Below, in pieces: positions 10,290-19,906 of a stretch of 64,000 nt of DNA. How positions within the stretch are numbered: the stretch's first letter is position 1; each line of letters opens with the position of its first letter. The stretch comes from Botryosphaeria dothidea (taxonomy: Eukaryota > Ascomycota > Dothideomycetes > Botryosphaeriales > Botryosphaeriaceae), in contig WWBZ02000016.1 in assembly GCA_011503125.2 (NCBI GenBank), positions 3,348,001-3,412,000 on the forward strand. Reading direction: 5' to 3'. The notes beneath the pieces were generated by a model. The model was not told the DNA's origin, made no database searches, and saw only the letters and a list, made by a program, of their open reading frames with translations. The position numbers and the translations under genes were made by a program.

Positions 10290-11828
10290 ATGCCCTCACT
10301 TCTCTACAGCCACATCCCTAAAAACTTGCTCCTCATCCTCCTCAGTCTCATATTTCTGCCCTTCAACACCTTCATTCTCGCCTTCGCCTACCTCATTCGT
10401 CCTCTTCTTACTGATCTCCACTGCAAAAATGACGACAGAACCTCCTCTCACGGCCAGACAATCCTCATCACCGGCGTGTCTATGACCAAAGCCCTCACAC
10501 TGACGCGCCTTCTCCGCCTCCACTCCCAGCACCACCGTATCATTGGCGCAGACTTCCACCCGCTCGCCAGCGGCCGCGTCTCCCGCTCCCTAACCCGCTT
10601 CCACGTGCTGGCTGCGCCCACGCCCGCCGATCCCTCACCCTACATCTCCTCCCTCCTCTCCATCGTCGCCGCCGAGCACGTCACCCTCTGGATCAGCTGT
10701 TCGGGCGTCGCGTCCGCGGTCGAGGACGGCGTTGCGGCTGAGATCGTCGCTGCGCGGGAGCCCTCATGTCGCGTCGTCCAATTCGGCGTGAATGACACGC
10801 GCACGCTGCACGAGAAGGACTCCTTCATGCAGCGGACCAGGGCGCTGGGGCTGCGCGTGCCGGAGACGCGGACGGTGCGTAGTGAGGAAGAGATGATTGC
10901 GGCGCTGCGCCAGTGCGTCGGGTTGTCTGATCGGAGCAAAGGACGTTCAGATGGCGGGAGAAAGTTCATCGCGAAGAGCATCGCCATGGACGACAAGAGT
11001 CGCGGTGATCTGACTCTTTTGCCGTTCTCGACGGAGCAAGAAACACGCGCGCATGTCGCACGCTTGGGCGTCTCCGCGGAGCGCCCGTGGATTGTGCAGG
11101 AGTTCGTTCGCGGCCGCGAGTATTGCACGCATGCGTTGGTTGTGCGTGGGGAAGTGAGGGCGTTCGTGGCCTGCCCGTCGGCTGAGCTGCTGATGCATTA
11201 CCAAGCGCTACCGGCAGCCTCGTCGCTATCGTTGGCCATGCTGGAATTCACGAAGAGGCAGGCAGAGGCAGGCGGTAAGGGGTTTACGGGACATCTGAGC
11301 TTTGATTTGCTGGTCAACGAGGATGCCATCGACAAGACGGAGCCGGAAAGCATTGCGCTGTATCCTATCGAGTGCAACCCACGGGTGCATACGGCAGACG
11401 TACTGTTCAATGACACTATGCGCCTGGCAGACGAATATCTTTCAGTGCTACAGGAGACCCGCCGCAGCGTGAACGGGGCTGGGTCTAACGGCGAGCATAA
11501 GACGTCGCCGGATGGAAAGAACATTGTGGTTCCGGAACATCCCGCCAGATACTACTGGATCGGACACGATCTGGTACAGTTGCTTTTGCTGCCTATGCTA
11601 TCATTGCTGACCGGCCAAGCATCCATCGGCGAGACTTGGAGATCAGTCCGGGAATTTGTTCAACACGTCCTCTTCTGGAAAGATGGATCATTTGAGCTCT
11701 GGGATCCTTTACCATGGTGGTGGCTTTACCACGTGTACTGGCCTTCGCAGTTCGTCAACAGAATCCAGACAGGACGGAAATGGAGCAGGATGAACGTGAG
11801 TACCACGAAGATGTTCGACTGTGAGTAG
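10290..11828 (+). CDS. ATP-grasp ligase, MysC-like (4-deoxygadusol-amino acid ligase)
   Basis: Single open frame of 512 residues. After two hydrophobic stretches (about residues 10-40) comes an N-terminal Rossmann-like segment (ITGVSMTKALTLTRLL, then GADFHPLASGR). The ATP-grasp core follows: a lysine in KFIAKS, the WIVQEFVRGREY strand, an FTGHLSFDLL segment and the metal-binding IECNPR at 360-365. ATP-grasp enzymes activate a carboxylate as an acyl phosphate; MysC joins an amino acid to 4-deoxygadusol to give a mono-substituted mycosporine. The order and content of the neighbours make that role likely. The amino acid used (Gly, Glu, Gln or other) cannot be read from sequence. The hydrophobic N-terminus predicts membrane attachment. 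The C-terminus is uncertain: a GTGAGT donor at 11797 could splice to a short further exon. Confidence 0.9.
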   Translation: MPSLLYSHIPKNLLLILLSLIFLPFNTFILAFAYLIRPLLTDLHCKNDDRTSSHGQTILITGVSMTKALTLTRLLRLHSQHHRIIGADFHPLASGRVSRSLTRFHVLAAPTPADPSPYISSLLSIVAAEHVTLWISCSGVASAVEDGVAAEIVAAREPSCRVVQFGVNDTRTLHEKDSFMQRTRALGLRVPETRTVRSEEEMIAALRQCVGLSDRSKGRSDGGRKFIAKSIAMDDKSRGDLTLLPFSTEQETRAHVARLGVSAERPWIVQEFVRGREYCTHALVVRGEVRAFVACPSAELLMHYQALPAASSLSLAMLEFTKRQAEAGGKGFTGHLSFDLLVNEDAIDKTEPESIALYPIECNPRVHTADVLFNDTMRLADEYLSVLQETRRSVNGAGSNGEHKTSPDGKNIVVPEHPARYYWIGHDLVQLLLLPMLSLLTGQASIGETWRSVREFVQHVLFWKDGSFELWDPLPWWWLYHVYWPSQFVNRIQTGRKWSRMNVSTTKMFDCE

Positions 11829-12077
11829 ACAAAAGGGATGTTCGAGGGGAAATTGGGGTTGCATAAAAGCTCGATTGCACGAAGTCGGCCAAATAGACAA
11901 ACAATCTACTTCCCTGAAAAGGAAGGTTTTGACTCTGTCAACCAGCACCGACAAGTATATTTAGAATGAAAGGTAACAAAGAAACTTGCCGAACGAAGCG
12001 CTTTTCTCTCCATATCCTCGCAGCCCTGAACGCCGAGCTCCCTATATGCTGTATCACAATCTCTCGTGTCTCTCTTC
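11829..12077. other. Convergent intergenic spacer
   Basis: 249 bp between the stops of the ATP-grasp gene (plus) and the Utp13 gene (minus). It should contain both 3' ends. An AG at about 11944 followed by a short open stretch could be an extra terminal exon of the ATP-grasp gene. Confidence 0.45.
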
Positions 12078-14805
12078 TCAACTCCCTACAACTTCGTCCA
12101 TCTCTCTGAGTGTGAAGTCAAGTAAATAGCTTTCATCCACAAGCTCATCCATGCGCTTGTAGTGTCTGTCAGTGTACGCCCCCAACGCATCCATCACCTC
12201 CCTCACACTGCTTCTTGCCTGGGTACCGCCGATGACCTTCAGCGACGAGAGTCTTGTTGCAGGGTATGATCTCATCAGTGCCCAAAGAATCTTCTGTGCT
12301 ACTGATGCCGTCCTCGCATTGGTGTTCCAGTCTCTGACCCTCAAAAGAAGGGTCAGAATCTGCTCGTCCGCGAGACTTCTCAAGACCTCATCAACGGCCA
12401 CGTTCCCAGTCAAACTGTCTTTCGCTTGCTCTTCCGCTTCAACAACTCCCTTGAAAAGACTAAGCAGCCGTCCGGGCTGGTTGAGCTGCAGAGCTAGAGT
12501 GATGGCCTCACGCCAGTTGCCCCCATGCATATAATTCTGCAGCTTCTGGTCTTGTTCGACACGCTCTGCCTCTCGCGAGGCAGCAGCCCCCATGGACGCT
12601 TCTGTCGTATCCTCCCAAAACGTAATGACACTATCACCGCCACCAGAAACAAGTGTTTTAGTCGTCTGATTCACCGTGAGTGCCCAGACGCGGTCGGTGT
12701 GGTTGTCCAAAGTGCACGCGAGCTCGCCAGTACTCACATCCCAGACCTTGACCAGACCGTCACCAGCGGCAGACGCAACCTCAGCCCCACGCTTGTCACG
12801 AGAGTCTCCAGTTTGAATATAAGGAAGCCATGCAAGCTTGAGGACGCTGTTGGTATGGCCTTCAAAAGTGAGTAGGCAACTATAGTCTGTCAAGCTCCAG
12901 ATTTTGATTGTCTTGTCACCGGAACCGGTTGCGATAAGGCCACGACTGCCGCTGCCTTGGATTTGAGGGGTATCTTTAGGAGCAAATTTGACTGTCCAGA
13001 CACCACGACGATGCCCGCGCAGAACTCCGACCGTCTCTCCCGTTTCCACAGACCAAATTTTGACTGTTCTATCTTGCGAGGCAGTAGCGAATAATGTCGA
13101 GTTGTGATTGATGTCGATGGCGTTGATATCCTTGTCATGGGCCTTCCGGGTCCAAGTCGCGCGTGAGGCCTTGTGGGAATCCTTCTTGATGCTCGAAGTG
13201 TCCCACCGCTTTATAGTCTTATCCTGCGAGCCGGTAATGACAAACGAGGGGGGATGATCCAGGGGATTCGAGTGGGCTGCCGACCCGACCTGTGGAGCTG
13301 TTTTGGGCAATGCGATAGCGCCAAGAGACTCTGCATGCCCGGTAAATGTGGCGTAGCAGGACCAAGACTCGTTTTCAGGATCCAGTCTCCAGAGGCGAGC
13401 AGTATTGTCCTTTGCTCCTGTCGCTAGCCAGTGGCCGGACCAGTCAACGTCCAGACAGATGATGATATCCTCGTGCCCCTTCAGCAAGCCTTTGTCGGCA
13501 CCGAAGTAATCGCCACCTATCTGGTCATCTCCGTCCTCCTGCTGCGACTTGAGGGAAATTATCCGGACGTCCTCGACATTGGTCGCCAAGGCCAGAAAAG
13601 ACCGATCAGAACCAACGTAAGCCAGATCAATGACTTCGTCGTGTGTCCCAGAGATTCTGCGGAGTATGGGAAGTGGCTCAAAAGCGTTGGTTGCCTCAAT
13701 TTCTCCCAAAGGTGCCTTGGAGTGGAGAAGCAGCGTCTGGTCTGCGTGGACAGTCAACACATACGGAAGTCCTTCGTGATGGACGATATCCACAATTCCC
13801 TCGGCTTCAGTGCCGGGCTCTTGTTCTCTTGTCACCTCCCTACCGCCGGACAGTGTCCACAACCGAAGCTTTCCGTTGGGCCCGCCGGTGTAGATGAAGG
13901 AGCCGTTCTCCACAAATCCAGCGCTTTCAACCTCTTCAAGGACTGGGATTGTGCTTCTGACCTTCCAAGTCCGCGCATCCCATACCATGACAGTCTTGTC
14001 CCTGCTTCCGGATACCAGGGCATTCTCCTGCGCGGAAAAATCAAGGCTTCGCACGACTGAGACATGAGAGTCCAGCACTGCGACGCTTTTCCGCTTGTGA
14101 AGATCCCAGATCCGAACTTTCCCGTCCTCTCCACCACTCGCAAGCCTATAGCTGATGATTGTTGTGTCACCGTTCTCCGCCGCGCCGGCTTCTGTCTTGA
14201 CCTTCCTCTTCGCTTTGCCTCCTTTTTCTGGTTCAAGGCCAGAAACTTGTGCCTCAAAGAAACGGAGCGAAGAAATGACTCCGCTATGGCCATGGAAGCT
14301 GTGGGTTGTGTATCCGCCTCGAATATCCCATACTTTGACAATGCCATCGGCGCCGCCGGTTGCAAGCAAAGTTCCGGTGCGGTCGGTAGTAGATACGACG
14401 ACTGGAGACGAATGCGGCTTGAGAGTGCGGAGGAGTTCAGCATCGATCAGTTCGTCGGTGAAGTCGGAGGGCTTCAGGGCGTATATGCGCATGGAAAGGG
14501 AGCGCGAGCATGATATGAGATGAGAGCCGGTGGGGGTCAAGCTTAGCGAAGTGATGACTTCTCCGTCCTGTTCTGCGCGTCAACGTCAGATGCAGAGGAT
14601 TTCCATGGTGCTATACTGCTCTACCTACGCCTTCTATGCGACCGAGTTCGGTGCCGGTGGCTAGGTCGGTCAACAGCGCATCCTCGCCCAAACATGTCGC
14701 GAGGATGCGGCCATTGCGGCTGAGCGCAACGCTGCCGCCAACGTATATGGGCTGGATGGTCCGGCTGACCTCGAAGGTCGTCTTCACAGCGGCCCTCTGC
14801 GCCAT
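12078..14805 (-). CDS. UTP13: U3 snoRNP-associated WD-repeat protein Utp13
   Basis: Exons 14805-14629 and 14567-12078; intron 14568-14628 (61 bp, ctgac branch point); 888 residues. There are two WD40 propellers' worth of repeats with many GH...WD ends (for example IVKVWDIRGG, VRIWDLHK, VMVWDART, RLWRLD, IKRWDTSS, VKIWSVETG, IKIWSLTD, VKVWDVSTG). A helical C-terminal Utp13 domain spans about 700-880 (MHGGNWREAITLALQLNQPGRLLSLF, split here by its run of conserved small residues). The N-terminus FEVSRTIQPIYVGG is characteristic of Utp13/TBL3. The protein is part of the UTP-B subcomplex that binds pre-18S rRNA in the nucleolus. It is divergent from the membrane-protein gene at 15117 across 311 bp. 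Confidence 0.95.
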
Positions 14806-15116
14806 GGTTCTGGTGGGAAGAGAATGTGTCTGGAGGTCAACGAGCAGAGTCGGCGTCGCAACTTTTTCGAAGCCGCCTTATCGATAAAGACCACGCTAGC
14901 CCAGAAACAGAAAGACCGCGGACGCGCACTTGCGCCTGCTCCGTTGCGTCAGTCAGTCTCACCATTACCACCTCCACCACCGTCCACCACCCAACGCAGC
15001 TGGCAGGTCGTGATCGCCGAGCTGCCCGGGAGCCCTATCCTTTCTGCGACATGCACTCTGTAGACTTGTCCGAACTCTCTTTCCAGTTCACTTCCCATCC
15101 TTGAGCCTGACTCAGA
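14806..15116. promoter_or_regulatory. Divergent promoter, Utp13 and unknown gene
   Basis: 311 bp between two start codons on opposite strands. CACC/ACCACC runs at about 14960-14995 are the only notable composition. No TATA box is obvious. Confidence 0.45.
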
Positions 15117-17207
15117 ATGGGCCGAGATGTGTTCCTGACTAGGCTGGTGCTTGTGAGTATAAACCCCACTTCACTGGCCAGCTCTGCCTACACTTGCAAG
15201 GCTCTTCATGAACGTGCCCCTTCGTTTTGGTCCCGTCCATTAACAAGGCGCTACAAAGGGCCGCTCATCACACGAACCACCAGAGCAGTTTCCCAACACC
15301 GACTCCCCGCCTGCAGATGGAGCCGACTCTGGCCCTGATGACCAAGCCCCTCAGTACGATGAGCGCGGTCATCCCGTCAATCCCAGAGCCCGCGCCTTGG
15401 GCAGAGCGCTGAGAGATGCCCAAAATGACATCCTTGCCGCGGTAGGCGTCGTTGAGCGCAAACGGGTTCACATTGCCGGATTTCCCCTGCCTCCACCGAA
15501 AGATCCCCATGTTATAAAGCAGGTCGAGGCCGAGGATCTCAGCGGAAGTCTTGTGGCCATTGTTGGAACCTTAACTCGATATGCAGGTACATGGTGGGTT
15601 AGCGCTTTGCATGATCGCATCCTTGTAGGGGTTTTCCAGACCATGCAGCTGCCTGATGTCTGACGTGTGGCAGGCTTATGACTATCCTCAAGAGCTCTCG
15701 TTTTACGAGCTCGTCAGCGCTCAACTGCAGTGGGCCGGACCGACAGCATTCTTTTTGGCTGGCCTTCCGGCCCAACTCATATCCATGATCACAAACGACG
15801 GAGATCTGTGGGCATCTCTTGTTGTTTCATTGATCGACGACGCCATCTTCAGATCAAGGCTCTCTCGGAAGACTCGAGTAGCCATTTTGAGGTGGAAGCC
15901 TTTCATTCGGAAGTTGTAAGTAAGAGAGTATCCAATTTCCATCCAGACGCTAATGCTGCTGCAGGATAGCAATTTCCATTGAGCTGGGCTTTGCGCCAAT
16001 CGTTCTCCATGCTGGTTATCAGAGACTTTTCCTAGCACCTCCCTCTCAGCTCTTACCGCCAGTATCTGCTTTCAATCCTTGGTCTTCGTCCTCTCCCATC
16101 CAGGCAATCGCCTTTTCTGAACATCTTCGCCTTGACAATATCAGAAGCTGGTTAGGTGCCATCTCGACCTCTCCCGTGATTATGATCATCGCTTGGAGGC
16201 GTGCAATGATCCGTATTCAACGACTAATGTACGAACCTTTGGAGAAAGGCATCCTGTCACCGGATAACCCTGATCAATATACTGCGGACGAAGCTTCCGA
16301 GAGGCGCCGGGCTCTGGAGAACGAGGCTGCGGAAAACGCGCAGCCCAACCATTCATGGTCAAACTGGTTTTTTGCTTGTCTCAACTGGAGCTGGAGAGTA
16401 GATATGTCGAGAGGAGTTCCCGGCAACACTGTCGGTGGACTTCTCTCTGCCAATCGATCTCAGGAGCCCGCAACGGACGGAAACCAGTCAGCTGGAGAAC
16501 AGAGACCCGAAACACCTACAGATGACGCAGAACAGTCAAGAAATCCACGCACCCCGTCAGTCCAAGAGAGGCATGCATCGTCCACATCACCACACTCCTT
16601 CAGCGACTCGAATAGGCATCATGATGACGATAGAGATGCAACGGTTCGGATTGCGTCCCGCGATGAAGGTTCAGGTGTGGTAAGCTTAGAGATTGCATTA
16701 CCAGAAGAACTCCAAAATGGCACGAGCATCTCACGACGAAACAACGAATCTGAGCCTCAGGATTCAAGCAGCGGACATCATCAAAAGCGCGTCAGTGGCA
16801 GTAGGCGCAGCAGGAAGAGGACCCACCGTGTGACGCAGCTCGCCGAAGAACCAGCCGAAATGCTGGGATCATGGGTCAATTTCACTTTCTCAGACTGGGT
16901 TCTCTTACCGCTGAAGGCTGTGGGCTTGCGGATGATTGCCATCTCATATTTGCGCTTCGTTTCTTCCAGAAGTAGCAATGCACCGCTTCCCGTGCTTGTG
17001 AACCGTGTCTACTCGCCATGGTGGCCCGCCTTAACAGGCGAAGACCTCACGTCTGGGCCGGGATTGAGGAAACTCGGCGCATTTGCTGGGAGAGTAGGTT
17101 TATGCTGCTCTTTGGAAATTCTTTTTGGTCTCGGCTTATGGGGATTCGAATGCATAGCCGTCACTGTGCTGGGAAAGAGATACTTTAGCTGGGGAAAGGC
17201 TCGGTGA
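15117..17207 (+). CDS. Fungal membrane protein of unknown function
   Basis: Best model: exons 15117-15152, 15289-15597, 15674-15915 and 15965-17207; introns of 136, 76 and 49 bp; 609 residues. Exons 3-4 are secure: the junction at KPFIRKL-IAISIELGF has a GTAAGT donor and a GCAG acceptor. Exon 1 and the first intron are less so; they were chosen because a GTGAGT donor joins the only ATG in range to the open frame reading FPNTDSPPADGAD. The middle part (LAPPSQLLPPVSAFNPW, EHLRLDNIRSWLGA) looks ordered. Residues of about 320-470 are Ser/Asn/Asp-rich and probably disordered. Hydrophobic segments lie near ISTSPVIMIIAW, around LLPLKAVGLRMIAISYL and at the C-terminus (GLCCSLEILFGLGLWGF). I do not recognise a named family. 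Probably a multi-pass organelle protein of fungi. Confidence 0.7.
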
Positions 17208-17675
17208 AGCCAGGACATAGGCCTCATGATGGGGAGTGGAAGGATTGAGTTCGTCGACCGTCTTATATAGACGGACTCGCCAGAGTATGACGCAAAATCT
17301 AATCCAAGGCATCCTGATTCTTGTGGCGCAGTATTTTGCAACTCACTGTACAGGAAATGGACCTACAATCAGGGAAAGTACAGCCTTAAGTTGCTGAATG
17401 TCTTAAGGAGCAGGCGAGGATAGGCGAGATGGCAAGGGCTTATCCCTGCCAGTGTTGCGTGGTGGCTATTCACGTTCCAGAACCGGATCTTGCAAAGACC
17501 CCTGTCGGGATGTGCGATGACGTACGTTTGATCACCGCTCGGATCTTTCAAGAAGGGTCCAATCGCCCGTAATTTGCAGCTCCACTACAAGATCCGCAGG
17601 CTTCTGGATTGCGTTATCATCAAGGCATCGTCGAAGATCAACTCGGTTCTTGAACTTCTTTCCCAAATTTCTACA
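17208..17675. other. Intergenic, no gene seen
   Basis: 468 bp between two plus-strand genes; 3' UTR of the membrane-protein gene and promoter of the low-complexity gene. No clear signals. Confidence 0.45.
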
Positions 17676-19300
17676 ATGTCTAGCCTTGACGAGCTCAAAA
17701 AGCAGAACGAGGCCTTTCAGGGTGAGTCCAACAGAAGAACGATCAATCTACGATTTACCAAGACTATACTATATCATCGATTCCGAATACAACTGCCTAT
17801 TAGAAGTTCCCTCACATCCAGTGCCGAACGATGCTGACCTCAACTCTGTCTAGCCGGCGTTGCAAATATCCAGAAAGTTGCCAACAGTGGCGCAAATAAA
17901 CCCGCCGTTACTACAACCTCACAGACAGCAAATACACCTGACAAGGCCAACGCCCCAGCCGCTACCAAGTCCACGCCCACAACGGCTACGAACAAGGCAA
18001 CTACCACGGCTGGAACGGCGAAGAAGACAGCTACTCTTGGAAAAGCGACGCCTGTGAAGACGTCAACACCAGCAAGGGCATCCTCCCATGCTCCGATAGG
18101 ATCTAAGAAGCCCATTCCCGCTACCAGTCAAAAGGCTCCAGCAGCTGGATCCCCCGTGAATCCTACAAAGGTCATATCGACCACCAATGCTGCCAAACCA
18201 ACTGCAAAGCCCCGTACGCCAATCGGCACAAAGAAGGCCGTACCAGCTTCCGCCGCTACATCTGCCACCCCCAAATCTCCTGTAGCAAAGGTCACACCAT
18301 CAGCCCCAACTCCATCCACTGTCAAAGCGCCGGTCGTGGGGCCCGTCGCTACTGGGGCCACGGCATCGGCCACGACGCCTAAAGCAACAGTCGCGCGAAA
18401 AGCACCGGCTTCATCCAGCACTACCACTGCAGAAACAAGTGGTACCATCAGCCCCGCCGCAGCTAAGAAAGTCACAATCTCCCCAGAATCCCTCCCAGCC
18501 TCCAAGCGCAAAGCCCCGCGCAAGTTGAATCGGAACGCCGTGACCGCAACCACCGGCGCAGCGACTTCGGTTGTCAACGGTGGCGTAAACGCCGCCACTG
18601 GTGCCCTGACCGGCACCACCTCCACTGCTGTGGGCGTTACGAATGCTCTGACATCTGGTCCGTCGAACTTTCCTCGTCATAAGATGAACGAAGGAATGTA
18701 CTGATTTGGCAATCCGATCTAGGTACCACCGGCGCTGTCTCAAAGACTGCCGAACGCCTCCCTCCCGGCGTCGGTCAGCCCGTCTCGCACGTCTCCAAGG
18801 GCGTGGGCCAAACGCTGACTGGCACGACAACCGGCGTCAAGGACACCGCCAATAGCGCCGCCAGGGGAGTCGGATCCGCTGTCACCGGCACGACGTCCGC
18901 TCTGGGACAAGGGAACATTAGTAGTGCGGTCGGCGGGCTGACCGAGAGCGTCGGCGGAACGGTTGGAGGCGCGGGCAAGGGCGTCGGTGGCACTATCGAA
19001 GGTGCTACAGGCGGCTTGGGTGAGACGATTGGGGGCCCTGTGGGTGGCGTGGTTGGGGGCGTTGGGAGGGGAGTCGGCGATGCGGTCGGCGGGATTACTG
19101 GAGGCTTGGGTGATGGTGTGGTGAGTGATCCCCTACGCGATTATATGCACATGTGAAGGTGCAGATGCTGACTGACTGAACGGTAGACAAAGCTGGGCAA
19201 GGGTAATGTAGTTGGAGGACTAGGGAGTACGGTCGGCGGTGTTGGTAGAGGCTTGGGTGGACTGGCTGGTGGTGTTTTGGGATGGGAAAAGAAGGAATGA
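17676..19300 (+). CDS. Low-complexity Ala/Thr/Pro/Lys-rich protein with Gly-rich, LEA-like C-terminal repeats
   Basis: Exons 17676-17721, 17854-18657, 18723-19120 and 19187-19300; introns of 132, 65 and 66 bp; 453 residues. The ordered-looking N-terminus MSSLDELKKQNEAF is followed by about 270 residues rich in Ala, Thr, Pro and Lys with several TPIG/APIGSKK-like repeats. The C-terminal third is made of Gly-Val-Gly-x and T-G-x-x-x-A/G units (for example GVGQTLTGTTTGVKDTANSA and GGVGRGVGDAVGG), resembling hydrophilic LEA-type or glycine-zipper repeats. There is no signal peptide and no membrane segment. The composition suggests an intrinsically disordered, possibly stress-protective protein; this is inference. 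The donor of intron 2 (GTCCGT) is weak, so an alternative ending at 18704 by intron retention is possible. Confidence 0.72.
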
Positions 19301-19906
19301 TCATTGCTGGCAAGCATTTGGAACGAGTGAGATCACGTAATCAAGGAAGTGCACATCTTTGAGGATATTGGTCGACAATGCTGTACTAGTCTGATGAGCA
19401 ATACATTGAACGAGAAGAACGCGCATAAAAGTGTATTCCCAAAGTCATGTCACCGCTGCTTCCATCAACGAATTGTGCATGATTTAGTCAGTGTGCAGTA
19501 ATAATCCCAAATCTCATTGCTCATCCAGTATATCTTGCAGGCTAGCCATACTACCACCAATTAAAGAACCAGAAGTCGGCAGCAGCAGCCACGCAAATAT
19601 CCGCAGTTTATTTTCCAGCACAGCCCTTATAGCTCATTCGCACAGCGCCTATAATACAGAGCAAAGTGTATGATATCATCTGTGACAAAGAGCACCAAAA
19701 CAATAAGAAAATGAAATCCACCTTATCGCCTACTACGAAGAGAGTAGCCGAAGAAAAGACATCGAAGGGGCAAAGGGGGAATGAAGAAAATAAAGGTCCA
19801 AAAAGTAATTGTCATCTTCATCTGTATGACATGTATGCATCATCGACGCATCTCAAAGAATCATAACAAGCATTCTTGCAATGCCCCGTCAAGACCCATC
19901 ACGCGA
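19301..19906. other. Convergent intergenic region, no gene seen
   Basis: 606 bp between the stop codons of two convergent genes. It is more A/T-rich than its surroundings, with A-rich stretches around 19690-19810 on the plus strand. No coding, RNA or repeat feature is recognised. Confidence 0.5.
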
